38,530 nt of DNA, from the NCBI RefSeq assembly GCF_000308555.1, contig NZ_BAFY01000200.1, positions 1 to 38,530 of the forward strand. Reading direction: 5' to 3'. Below, piece by piece: positions 18,615 to 26,933 of the stretch. The DNA comes from Nocardia cyriacigeorgica NBRC 100375. GTDB lineage: Bacteria > Actinomycetota > Actinomycetes > Mycobacteriales > Mycobacteriaceae. The stretch's first letter is position 1. Every line of letters starts with the position of its first letter. The notes under the pieces are model-generated. The model was not told where the DNA came from, did no database searches, and saw only the letters and a program-made list of their open reading frames with translations. The position numbers and the translations under genes are program-made.

Positions 18615-18652
18615 CAGAGGGCGCCGGCAGCTTCCGCTGCCGGCGCCCTCTG
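18615..18652. terminator. Bidirectional terminator between fadD15-like and MFS genes
   Basis: A perfect 16-bp stem: CAGAGGGCGCCGGCAG (18615-18630) pairs with 18637-18652 around CTTCCG. It lies 15 nt after the ligase stop and 19 nt before the end of the convergent transporter gene, so it can serve both. Confidence 0.92.
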
Positions 18653-18671
18653 TCGTCCCGCTGGATCCGTT

Positions 18672-20147
18672 TCAGGGAGTGAGGGATTCGGCCTTGGCCC
18701 GTTCGGTGGGCGGCTTGGGCGGGGCGGCGACGCCAGGGCGCAGGAACAGCACCGAAGCCAGCACGCCGATCAGCAGGATCGCCGCGGGCAGGTAGGTCGA
18801 ATCCGCCAGCGCCGAACTGAACGCCGCCTTGACCGGCTCCGGGATCGGGCCCGCGGTGCCTTCACCGGCGGGCGCGTCACCCAGACCGTTGGCCGCCATG
18901 CGCGCGGCGATCAGGGCGCTGATCGCGGCACTGCCGAGTACCGCACCCACCTGACGGGTGGTGTTGTAGATGCCCGCGCCCGCACCGGCCTTCTGGACGG
19001 GCAGGTTGTGCGTCGCGGTGGTAGCCAGTGGCGCCCAGATGAACGCGTTCGCGAAACCGGCCAGCCCGGCGGCGACCAGGAACCAGATGATGTCCGAATC
19101 CGGGGTCATCAACTGCGCGAACCAGGCCACCGAGATCGCGAACAGGGTGAAACCGATGGTCGGCACCACCCGCGGATGCAGCCGTCCCGCGAACTTGCCG
19201 ACGAACGGCGCCATCACGCCGGTGATGATCGCCATCGGCGCGAACACCAGCGCGGATTCCGTCGGCGACATCTCCCGCACCGCTTGCAGATAGAAGTAGG
19301 ACGGCACCATCACCGCGGTCGTCGCCGCGCCCATGGCGGCGATCGCCAGGTTGGACAGGCCGAAGTTGCGGTCGCGGAACAGGCTCAACGGCACCAGCGG
19401 CTCACCGGTATTGCGTGCCTGATTGACGATGAACAGCGCAAGCACCACCACACCCGCGCCGATCAGCAGCCAGATCCGCAGCGACCAGTCGTAGGTGTTG
19501 CCTTCCTGGATGCCGAACACCAGCAAGGCCATGCCGATACCGCTGAGCACCACACCGGGGATGTCGAACTTGTGTGCGTGCGTCTCGAGCGCCGGCACCA
19601 GCTTCCAGGCCAGCACGAACGCGACGATGCCGACCGGGACGTTGACGAAGAAGATCCACTCCCAGCCGAGGTTGTCGACCAGCACGCCGCCGAGAATCGG
19701 CCCGACCAGCGTGGCCAGGCCCGCGACACCGCCCCACAGGCCCATGGCCGCGCCGCGCTTGTCCGGCGGGAAGGTCCGGGTGATGACGGCCATGGTCTGC
19801 GGCGTCATCAGCGCCGCGCCCAGGCCCTGCACCGCGCGGGCGGCGATCAGCATCTCGATGGTGCCCGACAGCCCGCACCACAGCGAGGCGAGGGTGAACA
19901 CCGACAGGCCGATCAGATAGATGTTCTTGGGCCCGAACCGGTCGCCGAGGCGGCCGGTGATCAGCAGCGGCACCGCGTAGGTCAGCAGGTAGGCGCTGGT
20001 CACCCAGATGACCTGGGAGATGTCGGCGTGCAGGCTGTCGAGAATGGCCGGGTTGGCGACCGCGACGATGGTGACATCGAGCAGGATCATGAAGAACCCG
20101 ACGACCAGCGCCGACAGCGCTAACCACGGATTACGTTGAGTGGACAT
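18672..20147 (-). CDS. MFS DHA2-family (EmrB/QacA) multidrug exporter
   Basis: 491 aa, ATG 20147 with AGGAACG upstream. The sequence has ~14 hydrophobic segments. The DHA2 hallmarks are Asp24 in TM1 (LLDVTIVAVANPAI), motif A GRLGDRFGPK (65-74), the TM4 region ARAVQGLGAALMTPQ, and the motif C-like GGVAGLATLVGPILGGVLV in TM5. WEWIFFVNVPVG is the usual TM6 entry. A proton-driven antiporter of the inner membrane that expels cationic or amphipathic drugs is the family role; substrates here are unknown. It follows the PadR gene by 63 bp on the same strand and is probably co-transcribed and repressed by it. The C-terminal TM13-14 loop is acidic and Gly/Pro rich. Confidence 0.93.
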   Translation of the reverse strand: MSTQRNPWLALSALVVGFFMILLDVTIVAVANPAILDSLHADISQVIWVTSAYLLTYAVPLLITGRLGDRFGPKNIYLIGLSVFTLASLWCGLSGTIEMLIAARAVQGLGAALMTPQTMAVITRTFPPDKRGAAMGLWGGVAGLATLVGPILGGVLVDNLGWEWIFFVNVPVGIVAFVLAWKLVPALETHAHKFDIPGVVLSGIGMALLVFGIQEGNTYDWSLRIWLLIGAGVVVLALFIVNQARNTGEPLVPLSLFRDRNFGLSNLAIAAMGAATTAVMVPSYFYLQAVREMSPTESALVFAPMAIITGVMAPFVGKFAGRLHPRVVPTIGFTLFAISVAWFAQLMTPDSDIIWFLVAAGLAGFANAFIWAPLATTATHNLPVQKAGAGAGIYNTTRQVGAVLGSAAISALIAARMAANGLGDAPAGEGTAGPIPEPVKAAFSSALADSTYLPAAILLIGVLASVLFLRPGVAAPPKPPTERAKAESLTP

Positions 20148-20210
20148 CGGTTTCGTTCCTAACTCGGATGTGGATAACGAGCGACGTCGTTGTCGGATCG
20201 GTGGATGTGG

Positions 20211-20879
20211 TCACGAGGCCGCGGGCTCGACGTCGTCGTCCTCGGACGAGGGCCGCCACGGCGGTGCGTCACAGGGCTCGGCACGTTCGCCGGTGACGAG
20301 ATCGAATTCCTCCCAGGCAAGCGCGCCGCTGTCGAGTTCGTCGATCAGGCGTTCGACCCATTCGCTCTCGGCGCGCACGGTGGCACGCAGATACGGCAGC
20401 ACAATCCAGTACCGGCGTGGTACCTGCTTGCGTTCGGCCTTGCCGATCATCGTCTCCAGCTCGGCCAGTTCCCCGGCCAAGTGGTCGACGCGTTCCCGGA
20501 GCAGGGCCAGTACCTCGGCTTTGGGCAGGTTGTGTGCCTCACCGAGGGCGACCGGGAACAGCGGATACTCCGGCAGCGGCTTGCGCAGCAGCTCCGCGAT
20601 CCGCTTGCGCAGGGTTTCGCGCCCGTCAGGGGTGATCCGGTAGGTGGTGCGTTCGGGGCGGTTACCCGCGCGGTCGATCCCCTCGGCGCGGACCAGTTCC
20701 AGCTCGGCCAGCCGGGTGACCACGTGGTACAGCGAGCCCGGGCGCACTTTGACGAGCTTGTCCTCGCGCCGCAGTGTGAGCAATTGGTACATCTCGTACG
20801 GATGCATCGGCCGCTCTTCGAGCAGGGCCAGCACAGCGATCGCCAGCGGTGTCACCGCCGCACCTGTGCGCTGCCCCAT
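20211..20879 (-). CDS. PadR family transcriptional regulator of the MFS exporter
   Basis: 222 aa from ATG 20879, with GGAAAGGGGA just upstream. The N-terminal winged helix carries the PadR signature LALLEERPMHPYEMYQLL, then VRPGSLYHVVTRLAELELVR and RTTYRITPDGRETL (residues ~12-90). A C-terminal helical dimerisation region (PadR_C type, ~100-190) is followed by an acidic tail. PadR proteins repress efflux or phenolic-acid genes and release DNA when ligands bind. A long dyad 80-120 bp upstream of this gene is the probable operator. It lies first in a PadR-MFS unit, which suggests autoregulation and control of the exporter. Confidence 0.92.
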   Translation of the reverse strand: MGQRTGAAVTPLAIAVLALLEERPMHPYEMYQLLTLRREDKLVKVRPGSLYHVVTRLAELELVRAEGIDRAGNRPERTTYRITPDGRETLRKRIAELLRKPLPEYPLFPVALGEAHNLPKAEVLALLRERVDHLAGELAELETMIGKAERKQVPRRYWIVLPYLRATVRAESEWVERLIDELDSGALAWEEFDLVTGERAEPCDAPPWRPSSEDDDVEPAAS

Positions 20880-20960
20880 GATGTCCCCTTTCCGGGTCCG
20901 TGCCCACCGCTCGCAGGATTTCGGCGAGCCGCAGGGACTGTATCGGTATGCGGCGACATA

Positions 20961-21000
20961 TTCCGCGCCAAATATTCCAGTTGGAATATCCGGCGCGGAA
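20961..21000. promoter_or_regulatory. Near-perfect 40-bp dyad, probable PadR operator
   Basis: The left half TTCCGCGCCAAATATTCCAG (20961-20980) matches the reverse complement of 20981-21000 at 17 of 20 positions. The inner core ATATTCCAGTTGGAATAT has perfect 8-bp arms, and the outer arms TTCCGCGCC/GGCGCGGAA are also perfect. It is upstream of padR on the minus strand, and its AT-rich core stands out from the surroundings. Confidence 0.75.
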
Positions 21001-21086
21001 GTCGCGGGCATCAAGGGGCGGAAACAGTTACCGAGGCCACAAAGCACTGATGGGGCGGGCGCGGGCAGCGCGGAGGATGAAACCGA

Positions 21087-21167
21087 CCCGTCAGAGACCG
21101 ACGTCGTCGAGCCCAGGTGCGCGTCGGCTCGGCAGCGTTCTCGTGCGCGCAGCGCCGCGACCATTGC
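21087..21167 (-). pseudogene. Decayed duplicate of the 3' end of the adjacent binding-protein gene
   Basis: This segment is an imperfect direct repeat of 21216-21300, the last codons of the osmoprotectant-binding lipoprotein gene. Shared blocks include CCCGTCAGAGACCG, GTCGTCGAGCC, AGGTGCG, GCTCGGC and GCCGCGACCAT, separated by substitutions and small gaps that break the frame. It lies 129 bp past the functional end. Together with the PadR operator it accounts for most of the 339-bp gap at 20880-21218; I see no intact gene there. Confidence 0.7.
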
Positions 21168-21218
21168 GCCCACGCGGTGGCGGCGAGCGAGCGGCAGTGC
21201 GGTGGGCCGAACCGCCCG

Positions 21219-22100
21219 TCAGAGACCGTGGTCGTCGAGCCAGGTGCGGGCCAGCTCGGCGGGGTTCGCGTCGTCATCGCGCACCGCCGCGACCATGGCG
21301 GTCAAACGGTCGGTGGTGAGCTCACCGGCGACGTAGTTCAGTTTCTCCCACTCGCGATCGTCCAGCGTGCCCTTGCGCACCAGCGCGACCGGGTTCTCCG
21401 CACGCAGGGCGTTGTCGTCGTCGGACAGCACGCGCAGACCATCGACCGCATGGGGTGCGAGCTCGGCGGGACCGGCCAGTAGACCCACTTGGATCCGGCC
21501 TTCTATCAGCGCTTTTCGCAGTTCGGCAGGATCGGCGAAGGTCTGGGTGGACGCAAAGTCGCAGCCGTCGATCCGTAGCGCCGGCGGTGGGGCGGTGAGC
21601 AGGCCGGGCACCGGCGCCACACCGGCGGACGACGACGAGCACCGCGGCGTGAGGTCGGCCACGGACTCGGCCGATGCGGTCGGGTTCACGAGCACACCTG
21701 CCCGCAGATCCGCACCGTCGGCGGCGTCGGTGACAACCAGCCCCTCGGGCAGCGAACGGTTCAGCTCGCGGGTCACCTCGTCGGTGTTCCACGCCGTCGC
21801 GTTGCCTGCCAGCTCGCCGAGCAGTGCGCCGTTGTGCTCGCCGACCAGCGTCACCGTGCCCGCGTCGAGCGCCGCCATCCGGTCCGCGCGGGTGCCGAGC
21901 CCCGTTTCGACCACCACGGCCGCGCCGGTGCGGGCCAGCGCCTGGGCGTAGATCTCGGCCAGCAGCACCGACTCCGCGCTGTCACCCGCGCCGACCACCA
22001 GCGGTTCGGGCGCGGGGTCATCGCCGCAGGACACGGTCACGGTCGCCAGTGCGACGACCACGATCCGGGCCAGCACCCGCAGCGGCGCGGCAAGCACCAT
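21219..22100 (-). CDS. Osmoprotectant/glycine-betaine-type ABC substrate-binding lipoprotein (divergent paralogue)
   Basis: 293 aa if started at ATG 22100, which gives a compact lipoprotein signal: MVLAAPLRVLARIVVVALATVTVSC, with lipobox VTVS-Cys. Longer in-frame starts upstream would overlap the divergent promoter. The body follows the OpuAC/ProX pattern: VGAGDSAESVLLAEIYAQALARTG, GLGTRADRMAALDAGTVTLVGEHNGALL, and VLVNPTASAESVADLTPRC. Cys in LTPRC and GCDFAS may pair. It is anchored outside the membrane and would deliver a quaternary amine or related solute. It faces away from the complete importer operon, so it probably shares that transporter or is specialised for another ligand. Sequence is clearly diverged from the other binding protein here. 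Confidence 0.85.
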   Translation of the reverse strand: MVLAAPLRVLARIVVVALATVTVSCGDDPAPEPLVVGAGDSAESVLLAEIYAQALARTGAAVVVETGLGTRADRMAALDAGTVTLVGEHNGALLGELAGNATAWNTDEVTRELNRSLPEGLVVTDAADGADLRAGVLVNPTASAESVADLTPRCSSSSAGVAPVPGLLTAPPPALRIDGCDFASTQTFADPAELRKALIEGRIQVGLLAGPAELAPHAVDGLRVLSDDDNALRAENPVALVRKGTLDDREWEKLNYVAGELTTDRLTAMVAAVRDDDANPAELARTWLDDHGL

Positions 22101-22182
22101 CGGCGCGACACCAACTTTCCGAAGCCGAGGACTGGCCCGCGCCGAGCGGGTCGGGCGGGCACTATGGTCAGGTGAGAATGTA

Positions 22183-22196
22183 CCGGTGGCCACCGG
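22183..22196. promoter_or_regulatory. Perfect 14-bp palindrome in the divergent osmoprotectant spacer
   Basis: CCGGTGGCCACCGG has 7-bp arms and no gap. It lies 41 bp before the plus-strand binding-protein start and 83 bp from the minus-strand one, where a shared operator for both directions would be expected. The high GC content lowers its weight. Confidence 0.4.
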
Positions 22197-22236
22197 GCAC
22201 CGGGATCGCGCACTGCCGGCCTGCGGAAGGACCTAC

Positions 22237-23229
22237 GTGACACCGACTCCCGCCCCCGACGGCGCCCGGGTGGGGCGCTCCACCGTGCGGCTGACGCTCA
22301 CCGCCGCTCGCTTCCTGTTCGCCGCCGCCGCGCTGGCCGTCGCGATGATCATGTCGTCGTGCGGCGATTCCGATCCGCTGGCAGGTCAGGGCAGCTGCGA
22401 GGGCGATACGCTCATCGTCGGCTCGGCGAATTTTCCCGAGTCCGAGACATTGGCGAATGTGTACGCCGAAACGTTGCGGGTCAACGGGTTCAGCGTGCAG
22501 ACCAAGCTGAACATCGGTAGCCGCGAGGCCTACATCCCGGCCCTGCGCCAGTGCGCCATCTCGCTCATCCCGGAATACACCGGCAACCTGCTGCAATATC
22601 TGGAACCCGACAGCACCGCCACCCAGCCCGCCGATATCGATCGCGACCTGGCCGCCGCCATCGGCACCGATCTGGCGCTCGGCGCGCCCGCCCCCGGCCA
22701 GAATTCCGACGCCGTGGTGGTCACCCGCGCGACCGCGGACCGATGGAACCTGCGCACCATCGCCGATCTGGCACCGCATTCGGCCGAGGTGAAGTTCGGT
22801 GCGCCCGCCGAATTCCAGGAACGTCCGGTCGGGCTGCCCGGCCTGAAGCAGAACTACGGCCTCGACATCAGCCCCGGCAATTTCGTGCCGATCGCCGACG
22901 GTGGCGGCCCGGCCACCGTGCGTGCCCTGGTGGACGGCCAGGTCACCGCGGCCAATATCTTCACCACCTCACCCGCCATCGCCGCCAACGACCTGGTGGT
23001 GCTCGAGGATCCGAAGGCGAACTTCCCAGCACAGAACGTGATCCCACTGGTGAACGCGGCCGAGCGCACCGACGCACTGATCGCGGTACTGAACGCGGTC
23101 TCGGCCAAGCTGACCACCGACCAGTTGATCGCGCTCAACGAATCGGTCTCCGGTGACACCAAGACCGAGCCCGCCGCCGCGGCGAAGGATTGGGTCGCGG
23201 CCCAGGGCCTGAACCGGCCGATCGGATAG
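22237..23229 (+). CDS. Osmoprotectant (glycine betaine/choline) ABC substrate-binding lipoprotein
   Basis: 330 aa from GTG 22237, with GGAAGGA 5 nt upstream. After a positively charged start (TVRLTLTAARF) a hydrophobic stretch ends in lipobox MSS-Cys. The OpuAC-type domain shows VGSANFPESETLANVYAETLRVNGF, LNIGSREAYIPALRQCAISLIPEYTGNLLQYL and DISPGNFVPIADGGGPATVRALVDGQVTAANIFTTSP. It binds the solute outside the membrane and passes it to the permeases encoded downstream. It is the first gene of a four-gene operon and starts 6 bp before the ATPase. The family role is uptake of compatible solutes under osmotic stress; the exact ligand is not readable. Confidence 0.92.
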   Translation: MTPTPAPDGARVGRSTVRLTLTAARFLFAAAALAVAMIMSSCGDSDPLAGQGSCEGDTLIVGSANFPESETLANVYAETLRVNGFSVQTKLNIGSREAYIPALRQCAISLIPEYTGNLLQYLEPDSTATQPADIDRDLAAAIGTDLALGAPAPGQNSDAVVVTRATADRWNLRTIADLAPHSAEVKFGAPAEFQERPVGLPGLKQNYGLDISPGNFVPIADGGGPATVRALVDGQVTAANIFTTSPAIAANDLVVLEDPKANFPAQNVIPLVNAAERTDALIAVLNAVSAKLTTDQLIALNESVSGDTKTEPAAAAKDWVAAQGLNRPIG

Positions 23230-23235
23230 CCGCCG

Positions 23236-24387
23236 GTGTCCGATATCGAGTTCCGAGCGGTCAGCAAGACCTATCCCGGCGGCACCCGCGCCGTCAGCGA
23301 TCTCGACCTGCACATTCCGTCCGGCACATTCACCGTGTTCGTCGGGCCGTCCGGGTGCGGCAAGACCACCTCCATGCGGATGATCAACCGGATGATCACC
23401 CCCACCGCGGGCAGCATCACCATCGACGGGCGCGATATCGCGACCGTCGACCCGGTGAAGCTGCGGCTCGGCATCGGCTACGTCATCCAGAGCGGCGGGC
23501 TGCTGCCGCACCGCACCGTCATCGACAATGTCGCGACTGTCCCGGTGCTGCGCGGCGATTCCCGCCGGGCGGCGCGCGCCGCGGCGCTGGAGGTGCTCGA
23601 TCGCGTCGGCCTCGATCGCGGACTGGCCTCGCGGTACCCGGCACAGCTGTCGGGCGGGCAGCAGCAGCGGGTGGGTGTCGCGCGGGCCTTGGCCGCGGAC
23701 CCGCCGATTCTGCTGATGGATGAGCCGTTCAGTGCCGTGGACCCGGTGGTGCGCGCCGAGTTGCAGGTCGAAATGCAACGGCTGCAAGCGCAATTGCACA
23801 AGACCATCGTGTTCGTCACCCACGACATCGACGAGGCCATCACTCTCGGCGACCGGGTCGCGGTGTTCGGTCGCGGCGGCGTGCTCCAGCAATACGATCC
23901 GCCGCAGCGGGTGCTGGCGCAGCCCGCCACCGATTTCGTCGCCGATTTCGTCGGACGGGATCGCGGGTATCGCGGCCTGTCCTTCCGGGCCGCGGATTCC
24001 GTTCCGCTGCACGAGATTCGGACGGTCACCGAAGCCGAGATCACCGGACTGCGCCTGGCCGCCGGCGAATGGGTGCTGCTCACCGACGACGACGGACGGC
24101 CGGGCGGTTGGATCGATATCACCGGTGTGGAATCCGTGCGGGCCGGCAAATCGCCGGCCGACAGCGTGTCGGCGGGCGGTTCGCTGTTCACCCCGTCCGG
24201 TGATCTGCGGCAGGCGCTGGACGCGGCGATCTCCTCGCCCTCGGGAATCGGTGTGGCCGTGGACGATTCGGGCGCCGTGCGCGGCGGCATCCTCGCCACC
24301 GAGGTGGTGGCGCAATTGGCCGAGCAGCGCGCCGCCGAGGACGCCGCCCGCAATCGCGCGTTCCTCGACGAGGAGCGGGTGCCGTGA
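23236..24387 (+). CDS. Osmoprotectant ABC transporter ATP-binding protein (OpuCA/ProV-like)
   Basis: 383 aa from GTG 23236, 6 bp after the binding-protein gene. Walker A GPSGCGKTT (37-45), Q-loop YVIQSGGLLPHRTVIDNV, signature LSGGQQQR (138-145), Walker B ILLMDEP (Asp162, Glu163) and H-loop His196 in FVTHDIDEA are all intact. The C-terminal region from ~250 resembles the tandem CBS module of OpuCA/ProV, which senses ionic strength in family members. Here the pair is weakly conserved (GGWIDITGVESV and GIGVAVDDSGAVRGGILATEVV). It energises the two permeases encoded next. Confidence 0.94.
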   Translation: MSDIEFRAVSKTYPGGTRAVSDLDLHIPSGTFTVFVGPSGCGKTTSMRMINRMITPTAGSITIDGRDIATVDPVKLRLGIGYVIQSGGLLPHRTVIDNVATVPVLRGDSRRAARAAALEVLDRVGLDRGLASRYPAQLSGGQQQRVGVARALAADPPILLMDEPFSAVDPVVRAELQVEMQRLQAQLHKTIVFVTHDIDEAITLGDRVAVFGRGGVLQQYDPPQRVLAQPATDFVADFVGRDRGYRGLSFRAADSVPLHEIRTVTEAEITGLRLAAGEWVLLTDDDGRPGGWIDITGVESVRAGKSPADSVSAGGSLFTPSGDLRQALDAAISSPSGIGVAVDDSGAVRGGILATEVVAQLAEQRAAEDAARNRAFLDEERVP

Positions 24388-24400
24388 CGCGAGCCGGCCG

Positions 24401-25069
24401 ATGAGATACCTCGTCGACAACTTCGGTGACATCATGGGATTCACCCGGACCCACCTGTATCTCGCGCTGCTGCCGCTGCTCATCGGGCTGGTCATCGCGA
24501 TCCCGGTCGGCGCGCTGGTGCGGCGGGTGCGGTGGTTGCGCCGGGTGACGGTGACCGTGGCGGGGCTGGCGTATACGGTGCCGTCGCTGGCGTTGTTCGT
24601 GATCATTCCGCCGCTGGCAGGGATCTCGACGATCGATCCGCTCAACGTCGTCATCGCGCTGGCGGTGTATTCGACGGCGCTGCTGGTGATCGCGGTGCCC
24701 GCGGCGCTGGACTCGGTGCCCGCCCATATCGTCGACGCAGCGGAGGCGGTGGGGTTCGGTCCGCTGCGGCGCACGCTGACCGTCGAGATGCCGCTGGCGG
24801 TCCCGGTGTTCTTCTCCAGCCTGCGGGTCGTGGTGGTCACCAATATCGCCATGGTGTCGGTGGGGGCGCTGATCGGGGCGGGTGGACTCGGCAAGCTGTT
24901 CACGCAGGGCTATCAGCGTGACTATCCGGACGAGATCGTCGCGGGCATCATCGTGACGCTGGTGCTCGCGCTGATCTTCGACCGTCTGGTGTACGCGCTC
25001 GGCCGCTGGGCCACCCCGTGGCTGCGCGTGGACTCCCGGCGCGCCCACCGGAAAGGCGCCGCGGCATGA
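24401..25069 (+). CDS. Osmoprotectant ABC transporter permease 1
   Basis: 222 aa from ATG 24401, 13 bp after the ATPase stop. It has about five membrane helices: near 18-38, 47-70, 78-100, 130-160 and 180-205. The cytoplasmic EAA loop reads AHIVDAAEAVGFGPLRRTLTVEMPLAVP, the site that docks on the ATPase. LIGAGGLGKLFTQG is the usual C-terminal motif of the OpuCB/OpuCD family. It pairs with the next gene to make the heterodimeric channel, and overlaps its start by 4 bp (ATGA). Confidence 0.94.
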   Translation: MRYLVDNFGDIMGFTRTHLYLALLPLLIGLVIAIPVGALVRRVRWLRRVTVTVAGLAYTVPSLALFVIIPPLAGISTIDPLNVVIALAVYSTALLVIAVPAALDSVPAHIVDAAEAVGFGPLRRTLTVEMPLAVPVFFSSLRVVVVTNIAMVSVGALIGAGGLGKLFTQGYQRDYPDEIVAGIIVTLVLALIFDRLVYALGRWATPWLRVDSRRAHRKGAAA

Positions 25070-25764
25070 ACCTTTTCCTGGACGCCTGGAGCTACTTCAC
25101 CGATGGCGCGAACTGGGGCGGACCCACCGGCATCGAACGCCGTGTGGCCGAACACCTCTGGTACAGCTTCCTCGCGGTGGCGTTGTCGGCGGTGATCGCG
25201 GTACCGGTGGGGCTGGTCATCGGGCACACCTGGCGGGGTTCGGCGCTGGTGGTCGGGTTCGCCAATGCCATGCGGGCGCTGCCGACGCTCGGCCTGCTCA
25301 CCTTCATGGTGCTGCTGCTCGGCCTCGGCCTGATCCCGCCGCTGTTCGCGTTGATCACCGTCGGTATTCCGCCGCTGCTGGCCGGGGCCTATGCCGGGGT
25401 CGCCAATGTCGCCGACGACGTGGTGGACGCTTCCCGCGCGATGGGGATGACCGAACGCCAGATCCTGCTGCGGGTGGAAGTCCCGAATGCCCTGCCGATC
25501 CTGCTCACCGGTCTGCGCGGCGCGACCCTCCAGGTGGTCGCGACCGCGACCATCGCCGCCTACGTCAATCTGGGCGGGCTCGGCCGCTACATCTTCGACG
25601 GCATCGGCCTCTACCGCTACGACCGCGTGCTGGTGGGTGCGGTGCTGGTCGCGCTACTGGCGATGGTCCTCGACGGGCTGCTGGCGTTCGCCGCCTGGGC
25701 GACCACGCCCGGCACCCACCGATTGTGGCGAGCACGTCCGGCCGGTCTCGGGCCGCTGCGGTAA
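25066..25764 (+). CDS. Osmoprotectant ABC transporter permease 2
   Basis: 232 aa from ATG 25066 (ATGA overlap). After SYFTDGANWGGPTGIERRVAEHLWYSF come about six hydrophobic helices. The EAA loop is DDVVDASRAMGMTERQILLRVEVPNALPILLTG, and VNLGGLGRYIFDGIGLY is the typical end motif. It is the second half of the importer channel. The gene ends 1 bp before the end of the convergent corA, with no terminator visible between them, so transcriptional read-through or antisense overlap is likely. Confidence 0.94.
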   Translation: MNLFLDAWSYFTDGANWGGPTGIERRVAEHLWYSFLAVALSAVIAVPVGLVIGHTWRGSALVVGFANAMRALPTLGLLTFMVLLLGLGLIPPLFALITVGIPPLLAGAYAGVANVADDVVDASRAMGMTERQILLRVEVPNALPILLTGLRGATLQVVATATIAAYVNLGGLGRYIFDGIGLYRYDRVLVGAVLVALLAMVLDGLLAFAAWATTPGTHRLWRARPAGLGPLR

Positions 25765-25765
25765 C

Positions 25766-26842
25766 TCACAGCCAGTGATTGCGGTGGAACACCACATACA
25801 AGCTGCCGCACACCGACAGAATCAGCACCCACACCGCCGGATATCCCCACACCGTCTTCAATTCCGGCATGTGCTCGAAATTCATGCCGTAGATGCCGGC
25901 GATCATGGTCGGCACCGCCGCGATGGCGACCCACGCGGAAATCTTGCGCATATCGGTGTTCTGCTGCACCGCGATCTTGGCCAGCGCCGCGTTGATCAGC
26001 GAGCCGAGCGATTCATCGAAATCGACGATGCGGTCGGCGACGGTGGTGTGATGGTCGGCGACATCGCGGAAATACCGCCGGATCTCCTTCGGCAGCGGTA
26101 GATCGGTGTTCTGGCTGAGGATCTGCAAGGGAATACCGAGCGGGTTGACCGCCCGCCGCAACTCGACCACCTCACGTTTGAGCTGGTAGATGGATTCCAC
26201 GCCGACCCGGCTGCGCGGGGTGAAGACCTCTTCTTCCATCTCGTCGATATCGTCCTCGATCGACTGCACCACCTCGAGGTAGTTGTCGACGACGTAATCG
26301 GCGATGGCGTGCAGCACCGCTCCGGGTCCCAACCGCAACCGCTCGGGATCGGCCTCCAGATTCCGGCGCAGCTCGGCCAACCCGGAATGCTCGCCGTGGC
26401 GCACCGCGACCACGAAATCAGGGCCGGTGAAAATCATCAACTCACCGGTCTCCACGATCTCGCTGACCGAATTCATATCGTGTTCGTGATAGGCCACCGG
26501 ACGCAGCACCAGGACCAGGGTGTCGTCGTAGCGTTCGAGTTTGGGCCGCTGATGGGCGTGCACGGCGTCTTCGACGGCGAGGGCGTGCAATCCGAAGGTC
26601 TGCGCGACATCGGTCATCTGCGCCTCATCGGGATCGTGCACACCGAGCCAGACGAAACCCTCGCCCCTGCCGCGCACTTCCCGCAATGCCTCGTCGTGGG
26701 TGAAACGTCCGGGCAGCCGCACCCCGTCGACGTAGACGGCGCAGTCCACGATCGCCCGGGCCGTCGGCACCGGGATGCGCGGCAGCGGGGCCGGTGTCTT
26801 CGCCGGACCCCGGAAATACGGCAGCGGCGGAATCGATGGCAC
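25766..26842 (-). CDS. corA: Magnesium/cobalt transporter CorA
   Basis: 358 aa; the nominal start is GTG 26842 without a clear ribosome binding site. The N-terminal cytoplasmic domain includes VDCAVYVDGVRLPG, LHALAVEDAVHAHQRPKLERYDD and VVAVRHGEHSGLAELR. A long helix (YLEVVQSIEDDIDEMEEEVF, QLKREVVELRRAVNPL) leads to two C-terminal helices joined by the selectivity motif YGMN (Gly-Met-Asn 319-321), followed by FEHMPE. CorA is a pentameric Mg2+ channel of the inner membrane. The order of motifs and the HRNHWL end match the M. tuberculosis Rv1239c protein as remembered. It is convergent with the osmoprotectant operon and divergent from the PHP gene (~90 bp). Confidence 0.96.
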   Translation of the reverse strand: MPSIPPLPYFRGPAKTPAPLPRIPVPTARAIVDCAVYVDGVRLPGRFTHDEALREVRGRGEGFVWLGVHDPDEAQMTDVAQTFGLHALAVEDAVHAHQRPKLERYDDTLVLVLRPVAYHEHDMNSVSEIVETGELMIFTGPDFVVAVRHGEHSGLAELRRNLEADPERLRLGPGAVLHAIADYVVDNYLEVVQSIEDDIDEMEEEVFTPRSRVGVESIYQLKREVVELRRAVNPLGIPLQILSQNTDLPLPKEIRRYFRDVADHHTTVADRIVDFDESLGSLINAALAKIAVQQNTDMRKISAWVAIAAVPTMIAGIYGMNFEHMPELKTVWGYPAVWVLILSVCGSLYVVFHRNHWL

Positions 26843-26933
26843 CGGTCGATGCTACGTCCGCGGCGGCCCGTGCACGGCGCACCGGCCGGGCATGGGCACA
26901 GCCCGCCGATCACGCACTGACACACTGGAGGGC

